Shown here one piece after another: positions 29,598-38,468 of a stretch of 64,000 bases of DNA. Both the position numbers and the translations under genes were made by a program. The stretch's first letter is position 1. Each line of letters begins with the position of its first letter. The stretch is taken from assembly GCA_902554765.1 (NCBI GenBank), contig CACDPY010000001.1, positions 62,001-126,000 of the forward strand. Reading direction: 5' to 3'. The DNA comes from an uncultured Pelagibacteraceae bacterium. GTDB lineage: Bacteria; Pseudomonadota; Alphaproteobacteria; Pelagibacterales; Pelagibacteraceae. Below the pieces are notes generated by a model. The model was given only the letters and a program-made list of their open reading frames with translations, was not told the DNA's origin and ran no database searches.

Positions 29598-30878
29598 ATG
29601 AGCTCATCTACTTCCACAAATGATTTAAGAAATAGAATAATATTTACAATTGCTATATTAGCAGTTTATAGATTTGGTACTTTTGTACCTCTTCCAGGTA
29701 TAGATCCTGAGCAACTCAAAATAATGATGGAAGGAAATCAAAAAGGCCTTTTAGGAATGTTTAACGTTTTTGCAGGGGGTGCAGTAAGTAGAATGGCAAT
29801 TTTTGCTCTAGGTATAATGCCATATATTTCTTCATCAATTATAGTTCAGCTATTAACAGGAGTTTCAGATTATTTTAAAAATTTAAAATCCCAAGGAGAA
29901 ATTGGTAGATCGAAGATCACTCAAATAACAAGATATGGAACAGTATTATTAGCAACAGTGCAAGGTTATGGTTTAGCTGTAGGATTAGAGTCATCCGTTA
30001 ATTTAGTTATTAATCCAGGATTATTTTTTAAATTATCTACAGTAACAACAATTGTAGCGGGAACAATTTTTTTGATGTGGTTAGGTGAACAAATTACTCA
30101 ACGTGGGATTGGAAATGGAATTTCATTAATTATTTTTGCAGGTATTGTTGCTGAAATACCTAGAGCTTTGGTGACAACATTTGAACTTGGAAGAACAGGA
30201 GCTGTTTCAACATTAATGATTTTAGCTATTTTTATTTTATTGATTTTAACAATCTTATTTATAGTTTTTATGGAAAGAGCACTTAGAAAAATTTTAATAA
30301 ATTACCCTAAAAGACAAATGGGCAATAAGATGTATGGTGGAGAGTCATCTCACTTACCATTAAAAATTAATCAAGCAGGAGTTATACCTGCAATTTTTGC
30401 ATCAGCGTTACTTTTATTACCTGTAACGTTCTCTAACTTCAATTTTTCTGACAATGAAACTTTTTTAAATTTAAGCTCTTATTTTACTCAAGGACAACCT
30501 TTATACATGTTGTTGTATGCATCTGGAATAATTTTTTTTACGTTTTTCTACACATCGATAACCTTTAATCCAACTGAAACAGCAGATAATTTAAGAAAAT
30601 ATGGAGGTTTTATTCCTGGAATAAGACCAGGAGAAAGTACAGCATTATATATAGAAAACATCCTAACTAAATTAACAACGATAGGTGCACTTTATTTAAC
30701 ACTAGTTTGTTTGATGCCAGAATTTTTAATAGCAAATTATCCAATTCCATTTTATTTAGGTGGAACTTCAATCTTAATCGTAGTTGTTGTTGCAATTGAT
30801 ACTGTAACTCAAATTCAAACAAGATTAATGAGTTCTCAATACGAGCAACTAATTAAAAAAACTAAATTTGGTAGATAG
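29598..30878 (+). CDS. secY: Preprotein translocase subunit SecY
   Basis: A 426-residue ten-helix channel of the Sec pathway in the inner membrane. Signatures: GTFVPLPGIDPEQL before the plug region, FALGIMPYISSSIIVQLL in helix 2, GEQITQRGIGNGISLIIFAGI, and the cytoplasmic loop KYGGFIPGIRPGESTA. The length is standard. It is in its usual place after rplO. Its partner SecE is encoded at 6717. Confidence 0.97.
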   Translation: MSSSTSTNDLRNRIIFTIAILAVYRFGTFVPLPGIDPEQLKIMMEGNQKGLLGMFNVFAGGAVSRMAIFALGIMPYISSSIIVQLLTGVSDYFKNLKSQGEIGRSKITQITRYGTVLLATVQGYGLAVGLESSVNLVINPGLFFKLSTVTTIVAGTIFLMWLGEQITQRGIGNGISLIIFAGIVAEIPRALVTTFELGRTGAVSTLMILAIFILLILTILFIVFMERALRKILINYPKRQMGNKMYGGESSHLPLKINQAGVIPAIFASALLLLPVTFSNFNFSDNETFLNLSSYFTQGQPLYMLLYASGIIFFTFFYTSITFNPTETADNLRKYGGFIPGIRPGESTALYIENILTKLTTIGALYLTLVCLMPEFLIANYPIPFYLGGTSILIVVVVAIDTVTQIQTRLMSSQYEQLIKKTKFGR

Positions 30879-30884
30879 TCTAAA

Positions 30885-31448
30885 GTGAATTTAATTTTAT
30901 TTGGTCCTCCAGGAGCTGGAAAAGGTACTCAAGCTAAATATTTAGTAAATAAATTAAATGCATTTCAAATTTCCACAGGCGATATGTTAAGAAATGAAAT
31001 TAAAAAAGATAGTGAAATTGGTAAAAAAATAATTGACAACATGAACGAAGGAAAATTTGTAAATGATGAAATAGTTAACAAACTTATTGAAAATGTTTTA
31101 TTTGATCCTAAAAAAAAAGGCAAATTGATTTTTGATGGTTATCCTAGATCATTAAGTCAGGCTAGAAATTTAGAATTATTATTAGACTCTTCAAATCAAA
31201 AGATAGATCTAATTATTTTTTTGAATGTAAATAAAGATACAATAATTAAAAGGATTGAAAAAAGAAAAATAATTGAAAAAAGATCCGACGATGATCTAAG
31301 TGTAATATTGAATAGATATGACACTTATATGGAAACAACTAAACCTGTCTTGAATTTCTACTCAAAAAATCCAAATTTTCATGAAATAGATGGATCTTTA
31401 AAAATTGAGGAAATAACCAGTAAAATTGATGCTTTTCTGGAGTTTTAA
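30885..31448 (+). CDS. adk: Adenylate kinase (short-LID form)
   Basis: Interconverts ATP + AMP and 2 ADP. The P-loop GPPGAGKGT is at residues 7-15, STGDMLRNE is the AMP-binding segment and FDGYPRSLSQA follows. At 187 residues it is shorter than E. coli Adk (214): the LID insertion is reduced to a short loop before RSDDDLSVILNRYDTY, with no zinc cysteines. Translation starts at GTG, 6 nt after the secY stop. The secY-adk-rpsM order is conserved, but infA and rpmJ, which often follow, are absent. Confidence 0.95.
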   Translation: MNLILFGPPGAGKGTQAKYLVNKLNAFQISTGDMLRNEIKKDSEIGKKIIDNMNEGKFVNDEIVNKLIENVLFDPKKKGKLIFDGYPRSLSQARNLELLLDSSNQKIDLIIFLNVNKDTIIKRIEKRKIIEKRSDDDLSVILNRYDTYMETTKPVLNFYSKNPNFHEIDGSLKIEEITSKIDAFLEF

Positions 31449-31462
31449 ACGATTGAGTATAG

Positions 31463-31490
31463 TTGACTTTGAAAGATCATCTTATATAAA
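31463..31490 (+). promoter_or_regulatory. Candidate internal promoter for rpsM-rpsK-rpoA-rplQ
   Basis: TTGACT at 31463-31468 and TATAAA at 31485-31490 with a 16-bp spacer are a good sigma-70 match. They lie in the 66-nt gap between adk and rpsM, the largest gap after the rpsL leader in the block. A start near 31497 would leave a leader of about 18 nt before the rpsM ATG at 31515. Confidence 0.6.
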
Positions 31491-31514
31491 AGGCTAAAAA
31501 TTTATCACATATTT

Positions 31515-31898
31515 ATGGCTCGTATAGCAGGTATTAATATCCCACAAAATAAACTTGTTCACATTGGTTTGACTTATATTTATGGAATTGGTGATAAATT
31601 TTCACAACAAATTTGTTCTTCTTTAGAAATTCCAAAAAAAAAAAGAGTTAATGAATTAACCGACGAAGAAATTTTAAAAATTAGAGAATATATTGATCAA
31701 AATTTTAAAGTTGAAGGAGATCTTAGACGTGATTATTCCTTAAGTATAAAAAGACTAATTGATCTTGCTTCTTATAGAGGCTCACGTCATAGAAAAAAAT
31801 TACCAGTAAGAGGACAAAGAACAAGATGTAATGCAAGAACTAGAAAAGGTAAAGCTATTGCAATTGCAGGAAAAAAACTAACACCACTTAAGAAGTAA
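31515..31898 (+). CDS. rpsM: 30S ribosomal protein S13
   Basis: A 127-residue 30S head protein contacting the P-site tRNA and the inter-subunit bridge. [25 protein letters not shown] opens it, and [27 protein letters not shown] is the signature near the C-terminus. The length is near the usual 118-122. It is the first gene after the candidate internal promoter. Confidence 0.97.
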   Translation: MARIAGINIPQNKLVHIGLTYIYGIGDKFSQQICSSLEIPKKKRVNELTDEEILKIREYIDQNFKVEGDLRRDYSLSIKRLIDLASYRGSRHRKKLPVRGQRTRCNARTRKGKAIAIAGKKLTPLKK

Positions 31899-31909
31899 AA
31901 AAATAATTT

Positions 31910-32359
31910 ATGGCAAAAGTTGATAAAGTCGAAAATAAAGATCAAAAAGTTGAAAAAACTTCAAAAAAAATAAATAAAAGTTCTTATTCTAAAAAAAAGA
32001 AACAAAAAAAAAATATTTTAAATGGAATTGCGTATGTTCAATCAACTTTTAATAACACAATAATTTCTATAGCTGATACGAATGGAAATGTTGTTTCATG
32101 GGCTTCTGCAGGTCAAAAGGGATTTAAAGGATCTAGAAAATCAACTCCTTATGCAGCACAAATTGCAGCAGATGCTGCTGCATCAAAAGCTTTGGAGTAT
32201 GGTATGAAAACTCTTTCTGTTGAAGTTAAAGGTCCTGGGTCAGGACGTGAAACAGCTTTAAGAGCCTTGCAAGCAAGAGGTTTTAAAATTCTTTCAATAA
32301 AAGATACGACACCGATGCCACATAACGGAACTAGACCACCAAAGAAAAGGAGAGTTTAA
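31910..32359 (+). CDS. rpsK: 30S ribosomal protein S11 with lysine-rich N-terminal extension
   Basis: A 149-residue platform protein. From about residue 36 it is classical S11: [47 protein letters not shown], ending with [15 protein letters not shown]. The first 35 residues ([18 protein letters not shown] and following) form a Lys-rich extension longer than the short one in E. coli (129 residues). The stop overlaps the rpoA start by one base. Confidence 0.96.
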   Translation: MAKVDKVENKDQKVEKTSKKINKSSYSKKKKQKKNILNGIAYVQSTFNNTIISIADTNGNVVSWASAGQKGFKGSRKSTPYAAQIAADAAASKALEYGMKTLSVEVKGPGSGRETALRALQARGFKILSIKDTTPMPHNGTRPPKKRRV

Positions 32360-33393
32360 TGGAAACTGAAACTGAAAATGTTAATGTTAAGAATTGGAAA
32401 TCTTTAATTAAACCAACTAAGCTAGATGTAAAAATTAGCGAAGATTTAACTAAAGCGACTATAGTTGCTGAACCTTTAGAAAAAGGTTATGGTTTAACTT
32501 TAGGAAATTCTTTACGAAGAATATTATTATCTTCGATAAGAGGTGCTGCTGTTACATCAATCCAAATTGATGGCGTCTTACATGAATTTACATCCATTAA
32601 AGGTGTAAGAGAAGATGTGACTGATATAGTTCTAAACGTAAAATCTTTAGCTCTTAAATCCAACTCTGAAGGAACTAAAAAATTAGTTTTAGATGCAAAA
32701 GGTCCTGGTGAAATAAAAGCTTCAGACATATCAGAAGTAACAGACATAGAAATTTTAAACCCCGATTTAGTTATTTGTAATTTGGATGAGAATACAAATT
32801 TTCATATGGAAATGAATGTTAATACTGGTAAAGGGTATGTACCTGCAGAACTTAATAAACCTGAGGAACCACCATTAGGTTTAATTGCCATAGACTCTTT
32901 ATACTCTCCAGTAAAAAAAGTTTCATATTCAGTTAGTACCGCAAGGGAAGGTAAAGCTCTTGACTATGATAAACTAACCATGGAAGTTGAAACCAATGGT
33001 TCGATTTCTGCAGAAGATGCAGTGGCTTATTCTGCTAGAATCTTCCAAGATCAATTAAAAATGTTTATCAATTTTGATGAACCAGTTGAAGCTCCTGTTA
33101 AAGAAGTATCTACTGAACCAGAATTTAATAAAAACTTATTGAGAAAAGTTGATGAACTAGAGTTATCAGTAAGATCAATGAATTGCCTTAAGAACGATAA
33201 TATTATTTATATTGGTGACCTTGTTCAAAAATCAGAGGGTGAAATGCTAAGGACACCTAATTTTGGTAGAAAATCTTTAAATGAAATTAAAGAAGTTTTA
33301 ACAGGCATGTCACTTTATTTAGGAATGGAAATACCTAACTGGCCACCAGATAATATAGCTGAAATGTCTAAGAAATTAGAGGAAGCTATCTAA
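32359..33393 (+). CDS. rpoA: RNA polymerase subunit alpha
   Basis: A 344-residue subunit that nucleates polymerase assembly and contacts UP elements and activators. The N-terminal domain has [25 protein letters not shown], the dimerisation/beta-contact block. After a linker, the C-terminal domain includes [48 protein letters not shown]. The length is near the alphaproteobacterial norm (about 335-340). It overlaps rpsK and rplQ by one base each. Confidence 0.98.
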   Translation: METETENVNVKNWKSLIKPTKLDVKISEDLTKATIVAEPLEKGYGLTLGNSLRRILLSSIRGAAVTSIQIDGVLHEFTSIKGVREDVTDIVLNVKSLALKSNSEGTKKLVLDAKGPGEIKASDISEVTDIEILNPDLVICNLDENTNFHMEMNVNTGKGYVPAELNKPEEPPLGLIAIDSLYSPVKKVSYSVSTAREGKALDYDKLTMEVETNGSISAEDAVAYSARIFQDQLKMFINFDEPVEAPVKEVSTEPEFNKNLLRKVDELELSVRSMNCLKNDNIIYIGDLVQKSEGEMLRTPNFGRKSLNEIKEVLTGMSLYLGMEIPNWPPDNIAEMSKKLEEAI

Positions 33394-33836
33394 TGAGACA
33401 CGGAATGGCTAATAAGAAGTTAAATAGAACTTCAGAGCATAGAAAAGCATTACTAAAAAATATGCTCAATTCTTTAATTAAATACGAGCAAATTAAAACT
33501 ACCTTGCCAAAAGCAAAGTTTCTAAAACCTCAGGCTGATAAAATTATAACATTAGGTAAAAAAGACACTTTACAAACAACAAAAATGTTAGTTTCGCAAT
33601 TACAAGATTTAAAATCAGCAACAAAAGTTAAAAAAACTTTGTCAAAAAGGTATGAAAAAAGAAGTGGTGGTTACACTAGAATAATTAAAGCTGGATTTAG
33701 ATATGGAGATAATGCTCCAATGGCAATTATAGAATTCGTGGATAGAGATGTTGAAGCTAAAAGAATAGATAAAAAGAAAAAAGAAACCACTAAAGAAGCT
33801 GATAAAAAAGAAGACAAAAAAGTAGCATCAGCTTAA
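33393..33836 (+). CDS. rplQ: 50S ribosomal protein L17
   Basis: A 147-residue protein at the tunnel exit. [25 protein letters not shown] is the classical N-terminus; KKTLSKRYEKRSGGYTRIIKAGFRYGDNAPMAIIEFVDRD the core. A Lys/Glu-rich tail of about 25 residues follows. It ends the ribosomal block; the next gene starts 17 nt later and no terminator hairpin is visible, so transcription probably continues. Confidence 0.96.
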   Translation: MRHGMANKKLNRTSEHRKALLKNMLNSLIKYEQIKTTLPKAKFLKPQADKIITLGKKDTLQTTKMLVSQLQDLKSATKVKKTLSKRYEKRSGGYTRIIKAGFRYGDNAPMAIIEFVDRDVEAKRIDKKKKETTKEADKKEDKKVASA

Positions 33837-33853
33837 TATAATAATTAAAAATC

Positions 33854-34771
33854 ATGATTAAGAATTTTATCGTTGATTCAACGTGTAACGATATGCGTAT
33901 AGATAGATGGATAAGAAATACTCTAGGTAAACTTCCACAAGGATTAATTGAAAGAAACTTAAGAAATGGAAAGATTAAAGTTAATAAAAAAAAAATTAAA
34001 AGTTCATATAAAATTAAAACAAATGATGTAATCAATATATTCAATCTAAATTTCCAAGAAAAAAAACATCAAAAAAATATTAAATTTGATCCTTCAAATG
34101 ACATAATAAAATCTAATGAAGATTTAATTATTGAAAATAATGAAAACTTTATCGTCTTAAATAAAAACAGTGGTATATCAGTTCAAGGAGGAACTAAATC
34201 CAAAAAAAACTTAGTAGATATTTTTGCTAAAAGTGAAATTTTTTCTGGAACCAAACCTTTTTCTGTTCATAGACTAGACAAAGATACTTCTGGAGTTTTT
34301 ATAATGGCTAAGAATAGACAAACAGCTCAATTATTTACTTCATTATTTAGATTAAGAAAAGTTCACAAAACATACTTAGCAATATGTCATGGTGAATTAG
34401 AAAAAAATTCAGGTGAGTTTAATGATGATTTAATTCGTTTTGATAATGGAAAAAAGATAATTGAAAAAGCTAAAACAATTTTTAAAGTGATTGACAAAAA
34501 TAGTAATTCAACCTTAGTTCAAATGAAACCTATAACGGGTAGAAAACATCAATTAAGAAAACAATTATTTAATATAGGTCATTCAATTTATGGTGATAAA
34601 AAATATAAATCTGCAACCTCTACAAAAGGTATAAATAAAAATTTGATGCTTCATTCATTTGAAATAAAATTTATGATAAATGATAAGAAACATACTTATC
34701 AAGCGCTACTACCAGATTATTTCCGAAAATTATTAAAAACAAAAAGACTTAATTTTGTAAGTTTAAAATAA
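33854..34771 (+). CDS. RluA-family pseudouridine synthase (RluC/RluD type)
   Basis: A 305-residue enzyme that isomerises uridines in rRNA. An N-terminal S4-like RNA-binding domain ([30 protein letters not shown], about residues 12-41) precedes the catalytic domain. The active-site block [16 protein letters not shown] holds the essential aspartate. [26 protein letters not shown] is the third signature. RluC is the likelier identity by S4 domain and length, but the exact target is not determinable. It lies 17 nt after rplQ and overlaps lipB tail to tail by 23 nt. Confidence 0.88.
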   Translation: MIKNFIVDSTCNDMRIDRWIRNTLGKLPQGLIERNLRNGKIKVNKKKIKSSYKIKTNDVINIFNLNFQEKKHQKNIKFDPSNDIIKSNEDLIIENNENFIVLNKNSGISVQGGTKSKKNLVDIFAKSEIFSGTKPFSVHRLDKDTSGVFIMAKNRQTAQLFTSLFRLRKVHKTYLAICHGELEKNSGEFNDDLIRFDNGKKIIEKAKTIFKVIDKNSNSTLVQMKPITGRKHQLRKQLFNIGHSIYGDKKYKSATSTKGINKNLMLHSFEIKFMINDKKHTYQALLPDYFRKLLKTKRLNFVSLK

Positions 34772-35369
34772 GATTTTTTACCAAAATATCTTCCAATTTA
34801 TCATAGTTTTGATCCTTAATTTTTTTAAGGTTAGTTATACCTTTATTTTTAATACCACATGGTATGATTGATTCATATTTTTTAAGGTCATTATCAATAT
34901 TTAATGAAAATCCATGATAAGCAATCCACTTACTTACTTTAAAACCTATAGCAGCAATTTTTTTAATTTGATTTTTATTTTTATACCAAATACCAATATT
35001 TTTTTTATCAGCGAAAGTTTCAATTTTATAAAATTTAAGTGTATCAATAATACTTTTTTCAATACAAGAAATGAATCTTCTAATGTCTTTATTTCTTTTT
35101 TTAAGATCAATAACAAAATAGCAAATTAATTGCCCAAATCCATGGTAAGTAATTTTTCCTCCTCTATTAGTTTTTACAATTTTGATCGATTTATCTAAAA
35201 TTTCATTTTCATTATAACTAGTGCCAGCTGTATAAATATCATTATGTTGTAAAAACCAAATTAGTTCTTTAGAATTATTTGTATGTAAATTCATTAAACG
35301 TTCTTGCATAAAGTTTAATGCATCTTCATATTTTACAGGTTTTTTTGACTTTTTGATCTCTATATTCAT
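34749..35369 (-). CDS. lipB: Lipoyl(octanoyl) transferase LipB
   Basis: Transfers octanoyl groups from acyl-carrier protein to lipoyl domains of 2-oxoacid dehydrogenases and the glycine cleavage H protein. Motifs: [22 protein letters not shown], the lysine in [20 protein letters not shown], and the catalytic cysteine in [14 protein letters not shown]. The 206 residues are close to the usual 210-230. It runs head to head with mgtE (60-nt gap) and overlaps the pseudouridine synthase 3' end by 23 nt. Confidence 0.93.
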   Translation of the reverse strand: MNIEIKKSKKPVKYEDALNFMQERLMNLHTNNSKELIWFLQHNDIYTAGTSYNENEILDKSIKIVKTNRGGKITYHGFGQLICYFVIDLKKRNKDIRRFISCIEKSIIDTLKFYKIETFADKKNIGIWYKNKNQIKKIAAIGFKVSKWIAYHGFSLNIDNDLKKYESIIPCGIKNKGITNLKKIKDQNYDKLEDILVKNLILNLQN

Positions 35370-35429
35370 TTAAAAATTGTAATCTTTATATTATGTATTA
35401 AAAGTTCCGACTGAATAATAGGAATATTT

Positions 35430-36803
35430 ATGACTTTAATTAAAAAAATAAAAGATAAAAAAGTCAATTTTGAATTTAATAAAGAATACATCAAAGTTGT
35501 AACGGATAAAATTGCCTCTAATGATGCGTTATTTATAACAAATTCTTTTAAGGAAATGCATCCTGCAGATGCCGCAGATATCATTGAGCATTTAAGCCAA
35601 AACGATAGAGAAAATTTAATCAAATTAAATAATTTTAAAATAGATCCTGAAGTTTTCATTGAACTAAATGAGTCTGTACAGTCGGAAATTATTAAATATC
35701 TCTCATCAGAAGCTATTGTTAGAATCTTAAAGAATTTAGACTCAGATGATGCAATTGCAATTTTAGAAAATGTAGAAGAAAAAGATAAAAATTCTATATT
35801 GAGTTCATTACCGCCGAAAGATCGTTTTGCTTTACTAGAAGGATTAAGTTATCCAGAAGATAGTGCTGCAAGGATTATGCAAAGGGAATTTACTGCTATA
35901 CCAAGTAATTGGTCTGTTGGACAAACTATTGATTATCTTAGAGAAAACAAAGATTTACCAGAGGAATTTTTAGAGATTTATATTGTTGATGAAAACTTTA
36001 AGCCTATAGGTACAGTTCCTTCTTCAAAAGTTTTAAGAACTCCAAGAGAATCTAAAATGTTAACAATTATGGATGACTCTACTTTTTTGATACCTGTTGA
36101 TATGGACAGAGAAGAAGTTGGAAATTTATTTGAAAATTATAACTTAAATTCAGCTTGTGTTATTGATAAAAATAATAAATTAGTTGGAATGATAACATCT
36201 GATGATGTGTTAACAGTTCTCAAGGAAGAAGCTGAGGAAGATGCATTAAGATTAGCTGGAGTAGGTGACGAAGAAATTACTGATGGTGTTATTACTAAAA
36301 CTAAAAGAAGATTTAACTGGTTGTTATTAAATCTTTTTACAGCATTCTTAGCTACATATTGTATAAGTTTATTTGGAGCCACTATTGAACAAATGGTAGT
36401 TTTGGCATTCCTAATGCCAGTAGTAGCCTCAATGGGTGGTAATGCAGGAATGCAAACGTTAGCTGTTACAGTAAGAACGCTTGCAACAAATGATTTAACA
36501 AAAAATAATTTTAATCAAAATATATTAAAAGAATTTAATATAGGTATTTTAAATGGAATAATTTTTGCAATTATAAGCGCTCTCATTGTACAGTTATGGT
36601 TTGAAGATAATCAACTTTCGTTAATAATTTCTATATCAATGATTTTAACAATGGTGGTAGCAGGTTTATTTGGAATACTAGTACCAGTTACTCTCAAAAG
36701 AATGAATATTGATCCTGCAATAGCATCAAGTGTTTTTGTTACAACAATAACTGATGTTATTGGATTTGTTTCCTTTTTAGGTGTAGGTGCTTACTTTTTG
36801 TAA
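35430..36803 (+). CDS. mgtE: Magnesium transporter MgtE
   Basis: A 457-residue Mg2+ channel of the inner membrane. The N domain (about residues 30-130) shows MHPADAADIIEHLSQ and repeated DAIAILENV-type helices. Two CBS domains follow (VDENFKPIGTVPSSKVL; IDKNNKLVGMITSDDVL). Five membrane helices form the C-terminal third, with FLMPVVASMGGNAGMQT, the pore-helix signature, and ASSVFVTTITDVIGF. The length is standard. Its stop is 2 nt from the convergent panC stop. Confidence 0.95.
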   Translation: MTLIKKIKDKKVNFEFNKEYIKVVTDKIASNDALFITNSFKEMHPADAADIIEHLSQNDRENLIKLNNFKIDPEVFIELNESVQSEIIKYLSSEAIVRILKNLDSDDAIAILENVEEKDKNSILSSLPPKDRFALLEGLSYPEDSAARIMQREFTAIPSNWSVGQTIDYLRENKDLPEEFLEIYIVDENFKPIGTVPSSKVLRTPRESKMLTIMDDSTFLIPVDMDREEVGNLFENYNLNSACVIDKNNKLVGMITSDDVLTVLKEEAEEDALRLAGVGDEEITDGVITKTKRRFNWLLLNLFTAFLATYCISLFGATIEQMVVLAFLMPVVASMGGNAGMQTLAVTVRTLATNDLTKNNFNQNILKEFNIGILNGIIFAIISALIVQLWFEDNQLSLIISISMILTMVVAGLFGILVPVTLKRMNIDPAIASSVFVTTITDVIGFVSFLGVGAYFL

Positions 36804-36805
36804 AA

Positions 36806-37618
36806 TTAAAAATTATCTATTAGTCGAATCTTATTAATATAGTAAGCTATAAATATTTTTGAATTTTTAATCTTATTTGATTTATTAAAGTTAAACTTAT
36901 TTCTTAGTTCAAAATATTCAATTGGAACATTAAATTCTTTTTTTAATTCCTTTTTTTTTTCAATCAAAATTCTTTTTAAATTTTTTTTATTCTTAATCTT
37001 CTTTTTAAAATTAATAATATTTGTAGCTAGTTTTCCAGCTTTAATTAATTCAGTTTTGTTAAGAAGTATATTTCGTGATGAAAGTGCCAGATTATTATTA
37101 TCTCTAATAGTTTTACAGAGAATGATTTTAGACTCATAATTTTTTTCAATATATTCTTTTAGCAAGTATAGTTGCTGATAATCCTTTTCACCCATAAATA
37201 TTTTTTTGGGTTTTATTAATTTTGTTAAACGGTCCATAACGTCAATTACACCTTCAAAATGTCCTTTTCTAAACTTTGCGCATAAAACTTTATCTTTTTT
37301 ATTTAACTTAATTTTAGATTTTCGTTTATAACCATAAATATCTTTCTTATTTGGTATGAAGACATAATCTACTCCTAATTTTTTTAAGATTGATAAATCT
37401 AATTTGTTATTTCTTGGATATCTTAAAAAATCCCTTTGGCTGTTAAATTGTGTTGGATTCACAAAAATACTAACAATAGTCTTTTTACATTGTTTTAGTG
37501 AACTTTTGATTAAAGATATATGACCCTTATGAAGACTTCCCATAGTTGGTACAAAGCCTAATTTTGTGACACCAAATAATGCCTCATTTAAATCATTATT
37601 ATTTATTAAAATTTTCAT
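36806..37618 (-). CDS. panC: Pantothenate synthetase
   Basis: Condenses pantoate and beta-alanine with ATP to pantothenate, the coenzyme A precursor. FVPTMGSLHKGHISLIK carries the nucleotidyl-transferase HxGH motif (HKGH at residues 30-33); FVNPTQFN, GEKDYQQLYLLK and LALSSRN (the KMSKS-like site) follow. An in-frame ATG 30 nt further upstream (37648) is possible but would nearly abut the divergent galU start, so the start at 37618 is preferred and gives the usual N-terminal length. It has 270 residues. panB is not in the window. Confidence 0.93.
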   Translation of the reverse strand: MKILINNNDLNEALFGVTKLGFVPTMGSLHKGHISLIKSSLKQCKKTIVSIFVNPTQFNSQRDFLRYPRNNKLDLSILKKLGVDYVFIPNKKDIYGYKRKSKIKLNKKDKVLCAKFRKGHFEGVIDVMDRLTKLIKPKKIFMGEKDYQQLYLLKEYIEKNYESKIILCKTIRDNNNLALSSRNILLNKTELIKAGKLATNIINFKKKIKNKKNLKRILIEKKKELKKEFNVPIEYFELRNKFNFNKSNKIKNSKIFIAYYINKIRLIDNF

Positions 37619-37652
37619 TTGTATAAAACATTTTAATAAGTAAAACATTTAA

Positions 37653-38468
37653 ATGATTAAACAAGCAATTATTCCATTAGCAGGACTGGGTACCCGTCTA
37701 CTTCCACTAACAAGTGTTTTTGCAAAAGAACTTTTACCAATTAACGGAAGGCCTGGTATTGAGTATATTTTAGATGAATGTATTGATGCTGGTATTAAAG
37801 AAGTAGTTTTTATAATTTCTGATAAAAAAATAATGATTAAAGATTATTTTTATAATGACACTTTTTATAAAAGTATAATTAAAAAAAAGAAAGATCCTAG
37901 AATTACAAAAGAATACAAAAAAATATTAAGATATAAGAAAATGATAAAGTTTGTTTATCAAAATAAACCTTTAGGCACTGGTGATGCTGTATTAAAAACT
38001 GAAAAATATATTAAGAATAATTTTTTTTTAATGTTACTACCTGATGATCTTATAATTAAAAAAAATTGTTCAAAATCTATGATTAAAGTTCATAAAATTT
38101 ACAAATCATCAGTAATGGCCAGTATGAATGTCAATCGTAAAACAGTTTCTAGATGGGGCATTTATAAGATAGACAAAAAATTAAATAAAAAAAACTATTT
38201 AATAAATAAAGTTATAGAAAAACCATCAGTTAAATTTGCGCCTTCAAATAAAGCTGTAATTGGTAGATACATTTTACCTAAAAGGATTTTTTTAAAATTA
38301 AAAAAACTAAAACCAGGTAAAAGTGGAGAACTACATATTACAGATGCAATCCAATCACTAATAAATGATAAAGAAAAATTTATTGCACATAATTTTTCAG
38401 GTAAATATTTAGATTGTGGAACGATGGCCGGTTATATTAAATCATCAATGGAAATAAAAAAAATATGA
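37653..38468 (+). CDS. galU: UTP-glucose-1-phosphate uridylyltransferase
   Basis: Makes UDP-glucose from glucose-1-phosphate and UTP. The nucleotide-binding loop PLAGLGTRLLPLTS is at residues 8-21, the conserved lysine in FAKELLPING at about 25, and QNKPLGTGDAVL and LLPDDLIIK follow. The 271 residues are slightly short of the usual 280-300. The last four bases overlap ugd (ATGA), so the pair forms a two-gene operon for UDP-glucose and UDP-glucuronate, precursors for surface glycans or glycolipids. SAR11-like bacteria use such sugars in non-phosphorus lipids; that link is inference. Confidence 0.93.
   Translation: MIKQAIIPLAGLGTRLLPLTSVFAKELLPINGRPGIEYILDECIDAGIKEVVFIISDKKIMIKDYFYNDTFYKSIIKKKKDPRITKEYKKILRYKKMIKFVYQNKPLGTGDAVLKTEKYIKNNFFLMLLPDDLIIKKNCSKSMIKVHKIYKSSVMASMNVNRKTVSRWGIYKIDKKLNKKNYLINKVIEKPSVKFAPSNKAVIGRYILPKRIFLKLKKLKPGKSGELHITDAIQSLINDKEKFIAHNFSGKYLDCGTMAGYIKSSMEIKKI

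Noticed and set aside
35366-35659. Minus-strand 97-codon frame opposite the mgtE start
   Set aside because: It lies entirely over the lipB start region, the lipB-mgtE gap and the conserved MgtE N domain. It resembles no protein family and has shadow-type composition.
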